Positions 28,153 through 37,516 of a stretch of DNA of 64,000 bases are shown here, one piece after another. The stretch is from Anaerorhabdus furcosa (GTDB taxonomy: Bacteria > Bacillota_I > Bacilli_A > Erysipelotrichales > Erysipelotrichaceae), in the NCBI RefSeq assembly GCF_900167375.1, contig NZ_FUWY01000008.1, positions 1-64,000 of the forward strand, written 5' to 3'. Each line of letters begins with the position of its first letter. The first letter of the stretch is position 1. The notes beneath the pieces are model-generated. The model made no database searches. It had not been told where the DNA came from and worked only from the letters and a program-made list of their open reading frames with translations. The position numbers and the translations under genes are program-made.

Positions 28153-28176
28153 CGTATACTTTAGTTATTGTATACG
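28153..28176. promoter_or_regulatory. Inverted repeat in the mglB leader
   Basis: CGTATAC and GTATACG flank ten bases, between the predicted -10 box and the mglB start. It may be an operator or an RNA stem in the 5' leader. Confidence 0.5.
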
Positions 28177-28181
28177 CTTAC

Positions 28182-28211
28182 ATGATAAAACATTTCTTTG
28201 AACATAGTCAA
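28182..28211 (-). promoter_or_regulatory. Predicted mglB promoter
   Basis: On the minus strand TTGACT (28206-28211) and TATCAT (28182-28187) are 18 bases apart, 40 bases before the mglB ATG. Good sigma-A match. Confidence 0.65.
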
Positions 28212-28243
28212 CTGACATTCGATTTTTTTGTGTGAACAATGTG

Positions 28244-28259
28244 TTGTTTAGTAAAACAA
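28244..28259. promoter_or_regulatory. Operator-like palindrome upstream of mglB
   Basis: TTGTTTAGTAAAACAA has six-base inverted arms. Thirteen of its bases recur in inverse orientation at 28342-28354. It sits about 33 bases upstream of the mglB -35 box. A binding site for the divergent LacI-family regulator is inferred. Confidence 0.5.
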
Positions 28260-28341
28260 TGTCATTTTATTTTGTTTTTTCTAGAAAAGATACCAATTTG
28301 TGCATACTTGTGAATAGTTTACTAATCTGTACATAACGTCT

Positions 28342-28354
28342 TTTTACTAAACAA
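28342..28354. promoter_or_regulatory. Second operator-like site at the regulator promoter
   Basis: TTTTACTAAACAA is the reverse complement of the first 13 bases of the site at 28244. It abuts the predicted -35 box of the LacI-family gene, a good place for autoregulation. A weaker TTTACTAA lies at about 28318. Confidence 0.5.
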
Positions 28355-28355
28355 T

Positions 28356-29429
<1,074 letters not shown>

Positions 29430-29431
<2 letters not shown>

Positions 29432-29461
29432 AAATGACATTTCAAACGAAATGTCATTTTT
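29430..29461. terminator. Bidirectional terminator
   Basis: Fourteen-base perfect stem (AAAAATGACATTTC with GAAATGTCATTTTT), loop aaac, between the convergent LacI-family gene and the BMP-type transporter operon. It can stop both transcripts. Confidence 0.88.
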
Positions 29462-29463
29462 CA

Positions 29464-30384
29464 TTAACCTTGTTTTTTCAAATATGGTTTTCCATTTGCA
29501 GCTGGTGCCTTTGATTTACCAAATGAGAATGCAAGAACAAGCAAGCAAACAACATAAGGTATTGCTGAAAGGATTGTTGGTGATAATCCTGTCATGTTTG
29601 TAGCTTGAAGTTGTAGTTGTATTGCATCAAATACACTAAAGAATAAACAAGCCGCAATTACACCTAGTGGTTTCCATCTTCCTAAGATTACTGCAGCAAG
29701 TGCTAAGTAACCACGACCTGCTGACATGTTTTCTTGGAAAAGATTCATTTGACCAAGTGATAAGTAAGCTCCACCTAGTCCTGCTAACATACCACTTACA
29801 ATTACACACCAATAACGAATACGCCAAACATTGATACCTAAGGTTTCTGCTACTTTGGGATTTTCTCCAACTGTATGAATGCGCAAACCAAGTGGTGTGT
29901 GTCTAAATAAATACCATATCCCTACACCGACAATAATTGCCAAATAAAGTAATGGTGAAAAATTAGCCATGTATTTACCAATGACTGGTATATCTCTAAA
30001 TATTTCTGTTGTTGGCAAATAAGCTACTGGATCAGAATTACCTGCACGGTTAAAAATTAAACGTAATCCAAATGAAGTAATACCCACAGAGAACAACGTA
30101 ATTCCTGTTGCACTAACAGCTTGTGGTCCACCACATGAGATTGAAATAAATGCATGGATTAATGCAAGTAGTCCACCACCAACTGCAGCAGCAATAACTC
30201 CAAGTACTGGATTTTTGGTAAAATATGAAACAGCCATACCACAGAATGCACCAAATAAAATCATTCCTTCAATACCAATATTAGTAACTCCTGAACGCTC
30301 AGATAAAACACCACCAAGACTTGCGAATACAAGCGGTACTGCAGTAGAAATTGTCATTAGAATAATCGCTTCTATCGAAATCAT
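29464..30384 (-). CDS. BMP-type (nucleoside-family) ABC transporter permease, second subunit
   Basis: A 306-residue membrane protein of the BPD_transp_2 family, like Bacillus NupQ/YufQ. About eight hydrophobic segments; LGGVLSERSGVTNIGIEGMILFGAFCG is the typical opening of this subfamily and VGENPKVAETLGINVWRIR the cytosolic coupling segment. Its start overlaps the stop of the other permease gene by four bases. It is the last gene of the sulfatase-led operon. Confidence 0.9.
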   Translation of the reverse strand: MISIEAIILMTISTAVPLVFASLGGVLSERSGVTNIGIEGMILFGAFCGMAVSYFTKNPVLGVIAAAVGGGLLALIHAFISISCGGPQAVSATGITLFSVGITSFGLRLIFNRAGNSDPVAYLPTTEIFRDIPVIGKYMANFSPLLYLAIIVGVGIWYLFRHTPLGLRIHTVGENPKVAETLGINVWRIRYWCVIVSGMLAGLGGAYLSLGQMNLFQENMSAGRGYLALAAVILGRWKPLGVIAACLFFSVFDAIQLQLQATNMTGLSPTILSAIPYVVCLLVLAFSFGKSKAPAANGKPYLKKQG

Positions 30385-31463
30385 TGTGCGCCCTCCAACT
30401 TCTTTTCTTCAATCATCTTTGTGCGATTCAAGCGTGCTTTCTTATATATCGTAAAAATATATTCAGCAGCAATGAATAAAATAATTACACCTTGCATAGC
30501 ATCAACAATTGTTCTTGATACACCTACTGATGTTTGCATTGTTACAGCACCTGTTCGAAGCACACTGAATAATAATGCAGTAAGAATAACACCTACTGGA
30601 TTTCCTTTTGCAAGTAATGCAATTGGTATACCATCAAAACCATAACCTGGATTATAGCCATCATATAACTTTCCAGAATTTCCTAAAATATCCATTGCTC
30701 CTGCAAGACCTGCAAGACCACCCGATATAATTAATGAAATTAAAATATTTTTCTTTGAACTAATTCCATTTGAATTGGATGCATTTTGATTTCCACCTAC
30801 TGCTTTAATTTCATAACCCAATACTGTTTTTTGAAGCAGTATTCTAAGTATGATTGCTGCAATAATTGCGAATATGATACCAATACAAATTCTTAATCCA
30901 CCATTTTGAATAAATGGAATCCTTGCTGTTGTCTCCACCCAATTCATCGCAACGAAATCGCTTTTGTCTGCTTTGAAATAAGTATTAATTAAAAATGAAA
31001 CAACAGAGAATGCAACATAGTTCATCATGATTGTACTTATAACTGTATTAACATCTTTTTTAATTTTTAATAATCCTGGAATTACTGCCCACAGTCCACC
31101 AAAAATAAACCCTGCAAGAATCGCTAATGGCAAATGAACTAACATAGGTAATCCCTTAAGATATACACCCACAAGTGATGCACCAAATGCACCAAAAACT
31201 AATTGTCCTTCACCACCAATGTTAAGTGATTTACATTGATAAGCAATGGATACAGATAGCCCTGTAAAAATAAGTGGAATAGCTTTGTTAAGTGTTTGTG
31301 ATATGGCTGCAGGTGATCCAAATGCTCCTCTAAACAACGCTGAGTAAGCTTCAATTGGATTCTTTCCTGTTGATAAAATTAGCAAACTTCCAAACACAAA
31401 TGCGAATGCAATTGCGATTAAAGGCATTTTTAATTCGCTACATGTCTTTTTAATTTTATCCAT
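30381..31463 (-). CDS. BMP-type (nucleoside-family) ABC transporter permease, first subunit
   Basis: A 360-residue permease like NupP/YufP. It has an extra N-terminal hydrophobic segment, about nine in all, ILSTGKNPIEAYSALFRGAFGS, SLNIGGEGQLVFGAFGA and the coupling loop AVGGNQNASNSNGISSKKN. It pairs with the permease that follows. The start overlaps the ATPase gene by eight bases. Confidence 0.9.
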   Translation of the reverse strand: MDKIKKTCSELKMPLIAIAFAFVFGSLLILSTGKNPIEAYSALFRGAFGSPAAISQTLNKAIPLIFTGLSVSIAYQCKSLNIGGEGQLVFGAFGASLVGVYLKGLPMLVHLPLAILAGFIFGGLWAVIPGLLKIKKDVNTVISTIMMNYVAFSVVSFLINTYFKADKSDFVAMNWVETTARIPFIQNGGLRICIGIIFAIIAAIILRILLQKTVLGYEIKAVGGNQNASNSNGISSKKNILISLIISGGLAGLAGAMDILGNSGKLYDGYNPGYGFDGIPIALLAKGNPVGVILTALLFSVLRTGAVTMQTSVGVSRTIVDAMQGVIILFIAAEYIFTIYKKARLNRTKMIEEKKLEGAQ

Positions 31464-32979
31464 TCGCTTTCGCCTCCCTTAATCCCAACATCATTTTTCC
31501 TATTTCTTCAACATCAAATTCTTCTTTCTTTAATTCCCCTACAACTTTGCCCATATGGAATACATACAAGCGATCGCATAATGCTAAAATTTCATCTAAC
31601 TCAAAAGACACAAGTAAAATCCCTTGTTCGTTATTTCTAGCTTCTACAAGTGTATTATGAACAAACTCAATTGCACCTACATCCAAACCACGAGTAGGTT
31701 GTGAAGCTAAAATAAACTTAGGTTTATTGCATGTTTCTCTTGCTAGTATTATTTTTTGTTGATTACCACCTGATAAAGTAGATGCTAAACTATCTTTTGA
31801 CATCGTACGGATATCAAAGTCCTTAATATTTTGTTCTGCAAAATCATTAATTGCATTGAATTTTAAGAAATAGTTTTTTGCAAATGGTTCATGGTAATGC
31901 TGTCCCAAAATCATATTCTCAGCAACAGAATAATCCAAGACTAAACCATCACGATGGCGATCCTCTGGAATATAACCTAATCCATCTGCTCTTACTTTTC
32001 TTACATTTTTTCGCTTGATGTTTTCACCATTTACTTCTACTTCACCCGTGTAATGTTTTAATAAGCCACTGACAATTTCAATTAATTCAGATTGCCCATT
32101 ACCATCAATTCCAGCAATACCCACAATCTCACCTGATTTAACATCAATATTAATTTCATCAAGTGCTTTGTGATGTCCTTTAGTTAACGAAAGATTTTCA
32201 ATTTTCAAAACTTCATCTTTTTTGATTGTTTCTTTTCTTTCTCTTCCACCAAGAACAACATCTCTACCCACCATCATTTGTGTTAGCTTTGACTCATCTA
32301 CTTCATTGGTATTTACTGTTCCAATCAACTTACCTAATCTTAAAACAGAAATACGATTACTAATCTCTAGTACTTCATTAAGCTTATGGGTAATGATAAT
32401 TACTGTTTTCCCTTTTGATACAAGCAAACGAATATTTTCAAATAACTCTTCAATTTCTTGTGGTGCTAAAACAGCAGTTGGCTCATCGAGAATCAATAAA
32501 TCAACTCCTCGATAAAGAGCTTTTAATATTTCTACCCTTTGTTGCATCCCTACAGTTATTTCATCAACTCTTGCTTTTGGATCTACATGTAAGTTGTATT
32601 TTTCACATAACTCTTCAACTTCTTTAATTGCTTTTTTACGATCTAAGAATAATTTTGTACCTGTTTCTTGCCCCAGTACAATATTTTCTGCAATCGTTAA
32701 ATTTTGAATGAGCATGAAATGTTGATGCACCATTCCAATTCCTCTTTCAATTGCATCCTTTGGATTTTTTAAAGATACATCTTCTTCATTAATTCGAATA
32801 TGTCCTGCGGTTGGTAAATATAAACCATAAAGGACATTCATTAAAGTCGATTTACCTGCTCCATTCTCACCACAAATCGCATGTACTGTTCCTTTTTCAA
32901 CATGAATTGTAATATCATCATTCGCTTTTAAGTTTCCAAAGTATTTGCATACATTAATCGCTTCTATTGCGTATGTCAT
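31456..32979 (-). CDS. BMP-type (nucleoside-family) ABC transporter ATP-binding protein
   Basis: A 507-residue tandem ABC ATPase like NupO/YufO. First domain: Walker A GENGAGKST, signature VGMQQRVEILKAL (variant), Walker B LLILDEPTAVLAP. Second domain: degenerate GIDGNGQSEL, then LSGGNQQKIILARE. This pair of variants is usual for importers of nucleosides and related BMP-binding-protein systems. Separated from the binding-protein gene by 45 bases with a hairpin. Confidence 0.92.
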   Translation of the reverse strand: MTYAIEAINVCKYFGNLKANDDITIHVEKGTVHAICGENGAGKSTLMNVLYGLYLPTAGHIRINEEDVSLKNPKDAIERGIGMVHQHFMLIQNLTIAENIVLGQETGTKLFLDRKKAIKEVEELCEKYNLHVDPKARVDEITVGMQQRVEILKALYRGVDLLILDEPTAVLAPQEIEELFENIRLLVSKGKTVIIITHKLNEVLEISNRISVLRLGKLIGTVNTNEVDESKLTQMMVGRDVVLGGRERKETIKKDEVLKIENLSLTKGHHKALDEINIDVKSGEIVGIAGIDGNGQSELIEIVSGLLKHYTGEVEVNGENIKRKNVRKVRADGLGYIPEDRHRDGLVLDYSVAENMILGQHYHEPFAKNYFLKFNAINDFAEQNIKDFDIRTMSKDSLASTLSGGNQQKIILARETCNKPKFILASQPTRGLDVGAIEFVHNTLVEARNNEQGILLVSFELDEILALCDRLYVFHMGKVVGELKKEEFDVEEIGKMMLGLREAKANG

Positions 32980-32997
32980 TGATTCTCCTTTCTAAAA

Positions 32998-33019
32998 AGT
33001 TGTGAGTTTCCCCACAACT
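32998..33019 (-). terminator. Hairpin between the BMP lipoprotein and ATPase genes
   Basis: Stem AGTTGTG with CACAACT, followed on the minus strand by TTTTTAG, directly before the ATPase ribosome site. Likely partial terminator giving more binding protein than ATPase, the same layout as in mglB-mglA. Confidence 0.7.
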
Positions 33020-33024
33020 ACTTT

Positions 33025-34071
33025 TTATTTATTAAATGCTGCTAAATCTTCTTTTGTTAATGGAACCTTAATTTCTCCATTGATAACTTGTGTTCTAATT
33101 GCATCAACTTGAGCTAAGATTTCATCACTTGCTACAGTGTTTACTAATTCAGTATTTGGGTTGTACATAATATCAACGCCACCTTCATTAATACCACGAG
33201 TTGTAATACCTGCTGATGATTTTCCACTAATAAATTCGCTTAATGCGTTGTATACTGATAAATCTACAGTTTTAACTTGAGAAGCAATAATTTTTTCTGG
33301 ATTCTTATCAAATTGACCTAAAGCTGCTCCTAGTGCATATTTTCCTTCACCTGCATCTGTTGCAGCTTGGAAAACACCTAAGTTACATGCACCAGCAAAT
33401 GATGCTACATAATCTGCTCCTTGAGTATATAAAGTGTTTGCGATTTCTTTACCCTTACCTACATCATTGTAAGTACCAGCATATATACCAATTACTTTCC
33501 CTGTAGGATTTGTTGTCATAAATCCAGCTTCAAATCCATTTTTTGCACGTTCTTGTAATGGTGATTCAACACCTGCGATATAACCAACTGTTCCCGTTTT
33601 TGTTACTAGACCTGCAAATGCACCAAGTACAAATGCTGCCTCTTCTTCTTTAAACATTGATGATACAACATTTGCAACTCCATCAACTTCAGCATCAAAT
33701 GCTAAGATTGTTTTGTCTGGATATTCATTTGCAACTTGAACAACTGCATCTGCGAATGATGCTCCTGCACAAATTGCTACGTCTGCACCGTCATTAAATA
33801 CAGCACGTAAGTTGTTTGCGTAGTCACCAATTTCTTTTGACTCTACCATTTTTACTTCAAATCCTAATTCTTCTGATGCTTTTGTAATTCCTGAGTAAAC
33901 TGCATCGTTATACCCTTGATCACCAAGACCTCCTGTGTCAGTAACAAACCCAACAACAATTTTCTTGTCGCCACCTGTTTGCCCTCCGTCAGTTTTTGGT
34001 GCCTCACTAGAACATGCTACAAGCGATGTTACTAATAATGCTGATAATAAGATTGTTAAAATTTTCTTCAT
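33025..34071 (-). CDS. BMP-family substrate-binding lipoprotein
   Basis: A 348-residue lipoprotein: signal peptide with lipobox LVAC (Cys 20), Gly-rich linker, then a Bmp/PnrA domain (VGFVTDTGGLGDQGYNDAVYSGI, DVAICAGASFADAVVQVANEYPDKT, VGYIAGVESPLQERAKNGFEAGF). PnrA-like proteins bind purine nucleosides; here the usual role would be to present a ligand to the permeases encoded after it. It follows a sulfatase gene by 15 bases, so the true ligand may differ from a plain nucleoside. Confidence 0.92.
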   Translation of the reverse strand: MKKILTILLSALLVTSLVACSSEAPKTDGGQTGGDKKIVVGFVTDTGGLGDQGYNDAVYSGITKASEELGFEVKMVESKEIGDYANNLRAVFNDGADVAICAGASFADAVVQVANEYPDKTILAFDAEVDGVANVVSSMFKEEEAAFVLGAFAGLVTKTGTVGYIAGVESPLQERAKNGFEAGFMTTNPTGKVIGIYAGTYNDVGKGKEIANTLYTQGADYVASFAGACNLGVFQAATDAGEGKYALGAALGQFDKNPEKIIASQVKTVDLSVYNALSEFISGKSSAGITTRGINEGGVDIMYNPNTELVNTVASDEILAQVDAIRTQVINGEIKVPLTKEDLAAFNK

Positions 34072-34086
34072 TCCTTTTCCCCTTTC

Positions 34087-35580
34087 TTAACAAACCATAT
34101 CTGAATCATTTGTTTTTACTTGCCATTTTCTTAGGCGTTCTAACAAATCATGCTTGATATCTGAATAATTAATATCCTCTGCTAAATTGTTTAATTCAAA
34201 TGGATCATTTTCTAAGTTGTATAATTCATCGATTTGATTTTCAAACTTAACTAGTTTGTATTTACCATGAACAATCATACGCCCATTGATTCGTTCAACA
34301 TAACCATGGCCTGCTGTTTCACACATCAAATCATCACGCCACTCATCCGTATTGTGTGTTACTAGTGGTAATACACTCTCACCATGAGTTTCTTGTTTAA
34401 ATTTAAGTCCTACCGCATCCATAATAGTTACAGGTATATCCATGTTACTTACAAGCTGATCAAATTTTTGATTTGGTTCTATTACACCTGGCCATTTCAT
34501 CGCCATTGGAATTCGCATAACTTCCTGTGACATATATGAGCACTTATCAAAATGTCCACCATGACTTGCTAATGCATCACCATGATCAGTTGCCCAAACA
34601 ATAACAGTATTCTTATCTAATCCTAATTCTTTAACTTTATCTAGAATCTTACCCGCTGCTGCATCCAACATAGTGTTGTGTGCATAAGCATGAGCAAGTA
34701 TTTCTTGCCAAGTTTCCCAAGGAACAGGATTTGGATAAATAATCTTTTGATTGTCATCACCAATAAAACGATTGTCTTCTGTACGATGAACATCTGCACG
34801 ATTTGCAAGATCATCTCTAAAGTTTCCATATTCTTTAATATCTTTTGGATTATACATGTCATAGAATTCTTTGGTTGGGAAGAATGGTTGATGAGGTCCC
34901 CAAAAGTCAACACGCATGTTGAATGGTTCCTCGTTTCCAGACTTAGCTAATTCTTCTAATTTTTCACATGCTAGATTTGCCAAAAAGAATGATTCATGAG
35001 TTTCTTTTGGTGTAACCGTTATACCCATCGCATGTTCCCCAGCCCAGCTTGATTCACATTTATAATTTTCTCCTACTTTAATTTTAGGAAAATGCCCTTC
35101 ATCAAACAAACGGTCTGAACAACAGTGCCATTCAATGAAATGTTCTGCTTCTGGTAAGTTGTATCTTTTTAAGTATTCTTTGTATGTATCCGAAGTATAA
35201 GGATTACCATATCCATCACAGCTAAATCCTTCACAATGCTGATTTTCAACAGTTGTTGCATTACCAGCACCTGCATGCCATTTACCAAAGTAGTAATTCT
35301 TATAGCCTTCTTTATATAAAGCTTCTAAGTATGTTTCCTCATCATATGGTGCAGCTGAAGTATTGTAGTAATTCTTATGCTTATGTGCAAATTGACCATT
35401 CAACATTGTGCGTCGTACTGGTGCACATAACGGAGTTGCACAATAGGCATTTGTAAATTCTGCCCCTTCGCTCGCAAATTTTTCAAAATTTGGACGAATT
35501 GGCTTTACTCCTCCATCCCAGCCATGACGATAAAATGCTTGATGATCATTTAAAATAAAAATGACATTTGGTTTATTCAC
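34087..35580 (-). CDS. Type I sulfatase (formylglycine-dependent arylsulfatase family)
   Basis: A 497-residue member of the alkaline phosphatase/sulfatase superfamily. N-terminal NKPNVIFILNDHQAF supplies metal ligands, and LCAPVRRTMLNG contains the CxPxR motif whose Cys (residue 52 from the chosen start) is converted to formylglycine; VIVWATDHGDALASHGGH carries the C-terminal metal ligands. No signal peptide, so it should act in the cytosol on an imported sulfate ester (or related phosphonate ester). I chose the GTG at 35580 because GAGGG stands eight bases before it and a TATAAT box (35605-35610) would start the transcript after the ATG at 35604. It leads the BMP transporter operon. Confidence 0.9.
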   Translation of the reverse strand: MNKPNVIFILNDHQAFYRHGWDGGVKPIRPNFEKFASEGAEFTNAYCATPLCAPVRRTMLNGQFAHKHKNYYNTSAAPYDEETYLEALYKEGYKNYYFGKWHAGAGNATTVENQHCEGFSCDGYGNPYTSDTYKEYLKRYNLPEAEHFIEWHCCSDRLFDEGHFPKIKVGENYKCESSWAGEHAMGITVTPKETHESFFLANLACEKLEELAKSGNEEPFNMRVDFWGPHQPFFPTKEFYDMYNPKDIKEYGNFRDDLANRADVHRTEDNRFIGDDNQKIIYPNPVPWETWQEILAHAYAHNTMLDAAAGKILDKVKELGLDKNTVIVWATDHGDALASHGGHFDKCSYMSQEVMRIPMAMKWPGVIEPNQKFDQLVSNMDIPVTIMDAVGLKFKQETHGESVLPLVTHNTDEWRDDLMCETAGHGYVERINGRMIVHGKYKLVKFENQIDELYNLENDPFELNNLAEDINYSDIKHDLLERLRKWQVKTNDSDMVC

Positions 35581-35685
35581 AATCTTATCCCTCTTTTCAT
35601 GCAAATTATAACAAACGACGACTTTCGTGTATAATATGAATATAGATAATTTATCATAAGATTTTTGTTATGTATAGGAGGTATT

Positions 35686-36561
35686 ATGAATCATAGAAAT
35701 TTAAAGATATTTTTAGAAGTATGTAAAACAAAAAATATTACAAAAGCTTCTAGTAATCTCTACCTTGCCCAACCTGCTGTTTCATTGGCAATTAAAGAAT
35801 TAGAAGACGAATACGCAACTACACTTTTCTTACGCAATACAAAATCCTTAACAATTACTGATAGTGGTATGAAATTAATGCACTATGCAACAGAAATCAT
35901 GAAAATATACAACGAGATAGAAACTACATTTACATCAGGTAATAATGAAATATTGAACTTAGGTTCTTCCATTACAATTGCTGAACATTTTCTACCTCAG
36001 TATATTAAAGCATACAAACAGACACAAAATCCATCAACAATTCGCGTTACGATAGAAACTCCTGATATTATAATAAGAAAAATATTATCTAGAGAGATTG
36101 ATTTTGCTTTTATTGATGCGGATCATCCAGATGATAAACTTGAGTGTACACCTTATTTTACTGATCATTTTGTCGCAATTTCTTCAAAGAAGCATCACCT
36201 TACTCGAAAAGCAGAGGTTACGTTTGATGAATTTCTAAAATATGATTTATTGCTTCGTGAACAAGGTAGCGGTGAGCGTGAATTAATCGAAACTATTTTC
36301 AAGAAAAGAGGTATTCATAAATTACCTCTTTGGGAAAGTAGTAGTACAAAAGTATTAATTAATGGTGTTACTGAAAATTTAGGGGTTACTATTCTCCCTC
36401 TAGAACTGATTCGAGATCGTTTGTATATTGATGATATCCAATGTATCAATATCACTGATGTCAATCTTAAACGCTATTTCTATTTGATTAAACATAAGGA
36501 TGCCATATTAAGCTCAACAATGAAAGAATTCATTGATATAGCAACAAATCTTTACAAATAA
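35686..36561 (+). CDS. LysR-family transcriptional regulator (first of a tandem pair)
   Basis: A 291-residue LysR protein: winged HTH at 1-60 (FLEVCKTKNITKASSNLYLAQPAVSLAIKELE) and a LysR_substrate domain with NLGSSITIAEHFLPQYIKAY and LLLREQGSGERELIETIF. It is divergent from the sulfatase operon and is the probable regulator of it. GGAGG stands before the ATG at 35686, which I chose over an ATG 21 bases earlier. Face-to-face TATAAT-like boxes lie at 35605-35610 and 35630-35635. Confidence 0.92.
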   Translation: MNHRNLKIFLEVCKTKNITKASSNLYLAQPAVSLAIKELEDEYATTLFLRNTKSLTITDSGMKLMHYATEIMKIYNEIETTFTSGNNEILNLGSSITIAEHFLPQYIKAYKQTQNPSTIRVTIETPDIIIRKILSREIDFAFIDADHPDDKLECTPYFTDHFVAISSKKHHLTRKAEVTFDEFLKYDLLLREQGSGERELIETIFKKRGIHKLPLWESSSTKVLINGVTENLGVTILPLELIRDRLYIDDIQCINITDVNLKRYFYLIKHKDAILSSTMKEFIDIATNLYK

Positions 36562-36571
36562 GGAGGATACG

Positions 36572-37474
36572 ATGAATTTAAATCACTTGAAAGTATTTAT
36601 GTATGTTTGTAAACATAACAGTATCACCCAAGCTGCAAAAGAATTAAATATGAAACAACCACAAGTATCCTATGCGATTAAAGAATTAGAACATGAATTA
36701 AATACTTGTTTATTTTTTCGCGTCTCTCGTCATTTAGAAATCACTGACAATGGAAATCGATTACTTAGTTTAGCCATGCGATTATTTGAATTGTGTTCTG
36801 AGATGGATCTTGCAATGAAATCTAAGAATGAAGAAACTTCCATTACAGTAGGTGCATCCATTACCTTAGGAAAGCATTTTTTGCCTATTTATATTAGTAA
36901 GTTCAATAAAATTTATCCAAATGTTCATGTTAATCTTATTACTGATACAAACGAAAATATTGTAAGCTTCATCCTTACGGGAAAAATAACACTCGCTTTT
37001 ATTGACGCAAACATTGATGAGCCAAAACTCAATGTACAACAATATCACAAAGATAAAATTGTAGCTGTTTGTCACAAGGATCATCCTCTTGCAAAGAAAA
37101 CATCTGTATCACTAAAAGACCTCTACAAAGAAGAATTACTCTTAAGAACTAATGGTAATGGTGATCGAGAAGCTATTAATCATGCTTTTCAAACTCTTGG
37201 CATAACCTACAACCCTGTTCTTGAAAACGATATTGGTGTTCTTCTATTAAATGCTACAGCCAACAATTTAGGTATTTCATTGTTACCTAAAAACATCGCA
37301 TTTGACTATGCAAATACTGATGAGACAAAAATACTTGAGGTTGAGGAATTATTACTTGATCGCTACTTTAGTTCTATTCATCTAAAAGATGTAAAATTAA
37401 GTGATATTCTTGAAAACTTCAACAAAGTCAGTATTGATCAAGACAACTGGATGTATATTAAGAAACATGATTAA
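36572..37474 (+). CDS. LysR-family transcriptional regulator (second of a tandem pair)
   Basis: A 300-residue LysR protein, clearly a relative of the gene before it: same opening (NLNHLKVFMYVCKHNSITQAAKELNMKQPQVSYAIKELE), SITLGKHFLPIYISKF against SITIAEHFLPQYIKAY, and LLLRTNGNGDREAINHAF against LLLREQGSGERELIETIF. They are separated by ten bases and should be co-transcribed. Tandem duplication followed by divergence is inferred; whether they act on one promoter as hetero-oligomers is unknown. Confidence 0.92.
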   Translation: MNLNHLKVFMYVCKHNSITQAAKELNMKQPQVSYAIKELEHELNTCLFFRVSRHLEITDNGNRLLSLAMRLFELCSEMDLAMKSKNEETSITVGASITLGKHFLPIYISKFNKIYPNVHVNLITDTNENIVSFILTGKITLAFIDANIDEPKLNVQQYHKDKIVAVCHKDHPLAKKTSVSLKDLYKEELLLRTNGNGDREAINHAFQTLGITYNPVLENDIGVLLLNATANNLGISLLPKNIAFDYANTDETKILEVEELLLDRYFSSIHLKDVKLSDILENFNKVSIDQDNWMYIKKHD

Positions 37475-37482
37475 TTGATACT

Positions 37483-37515
37483 AAAAAGCCCTTCACAAAT
37501 TTGAAGGACTTTTTT
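37483..37515. terminator. Bidirectional terminator between LysR gene and galK
   Basis: Imperfect stem (aaaaagcccttca with ttgaaggactttttt) between convergent genes, with A and T runs on both sides. Confidence 0.8.
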
Positions 37516-37516
37516 C

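Noticed and set aside
35634-35658. LysR T-N11-A box
   Set aside because: The arms TATGA/TCATA exist but the spacing is not the canonical one; too weak to list as a feature.
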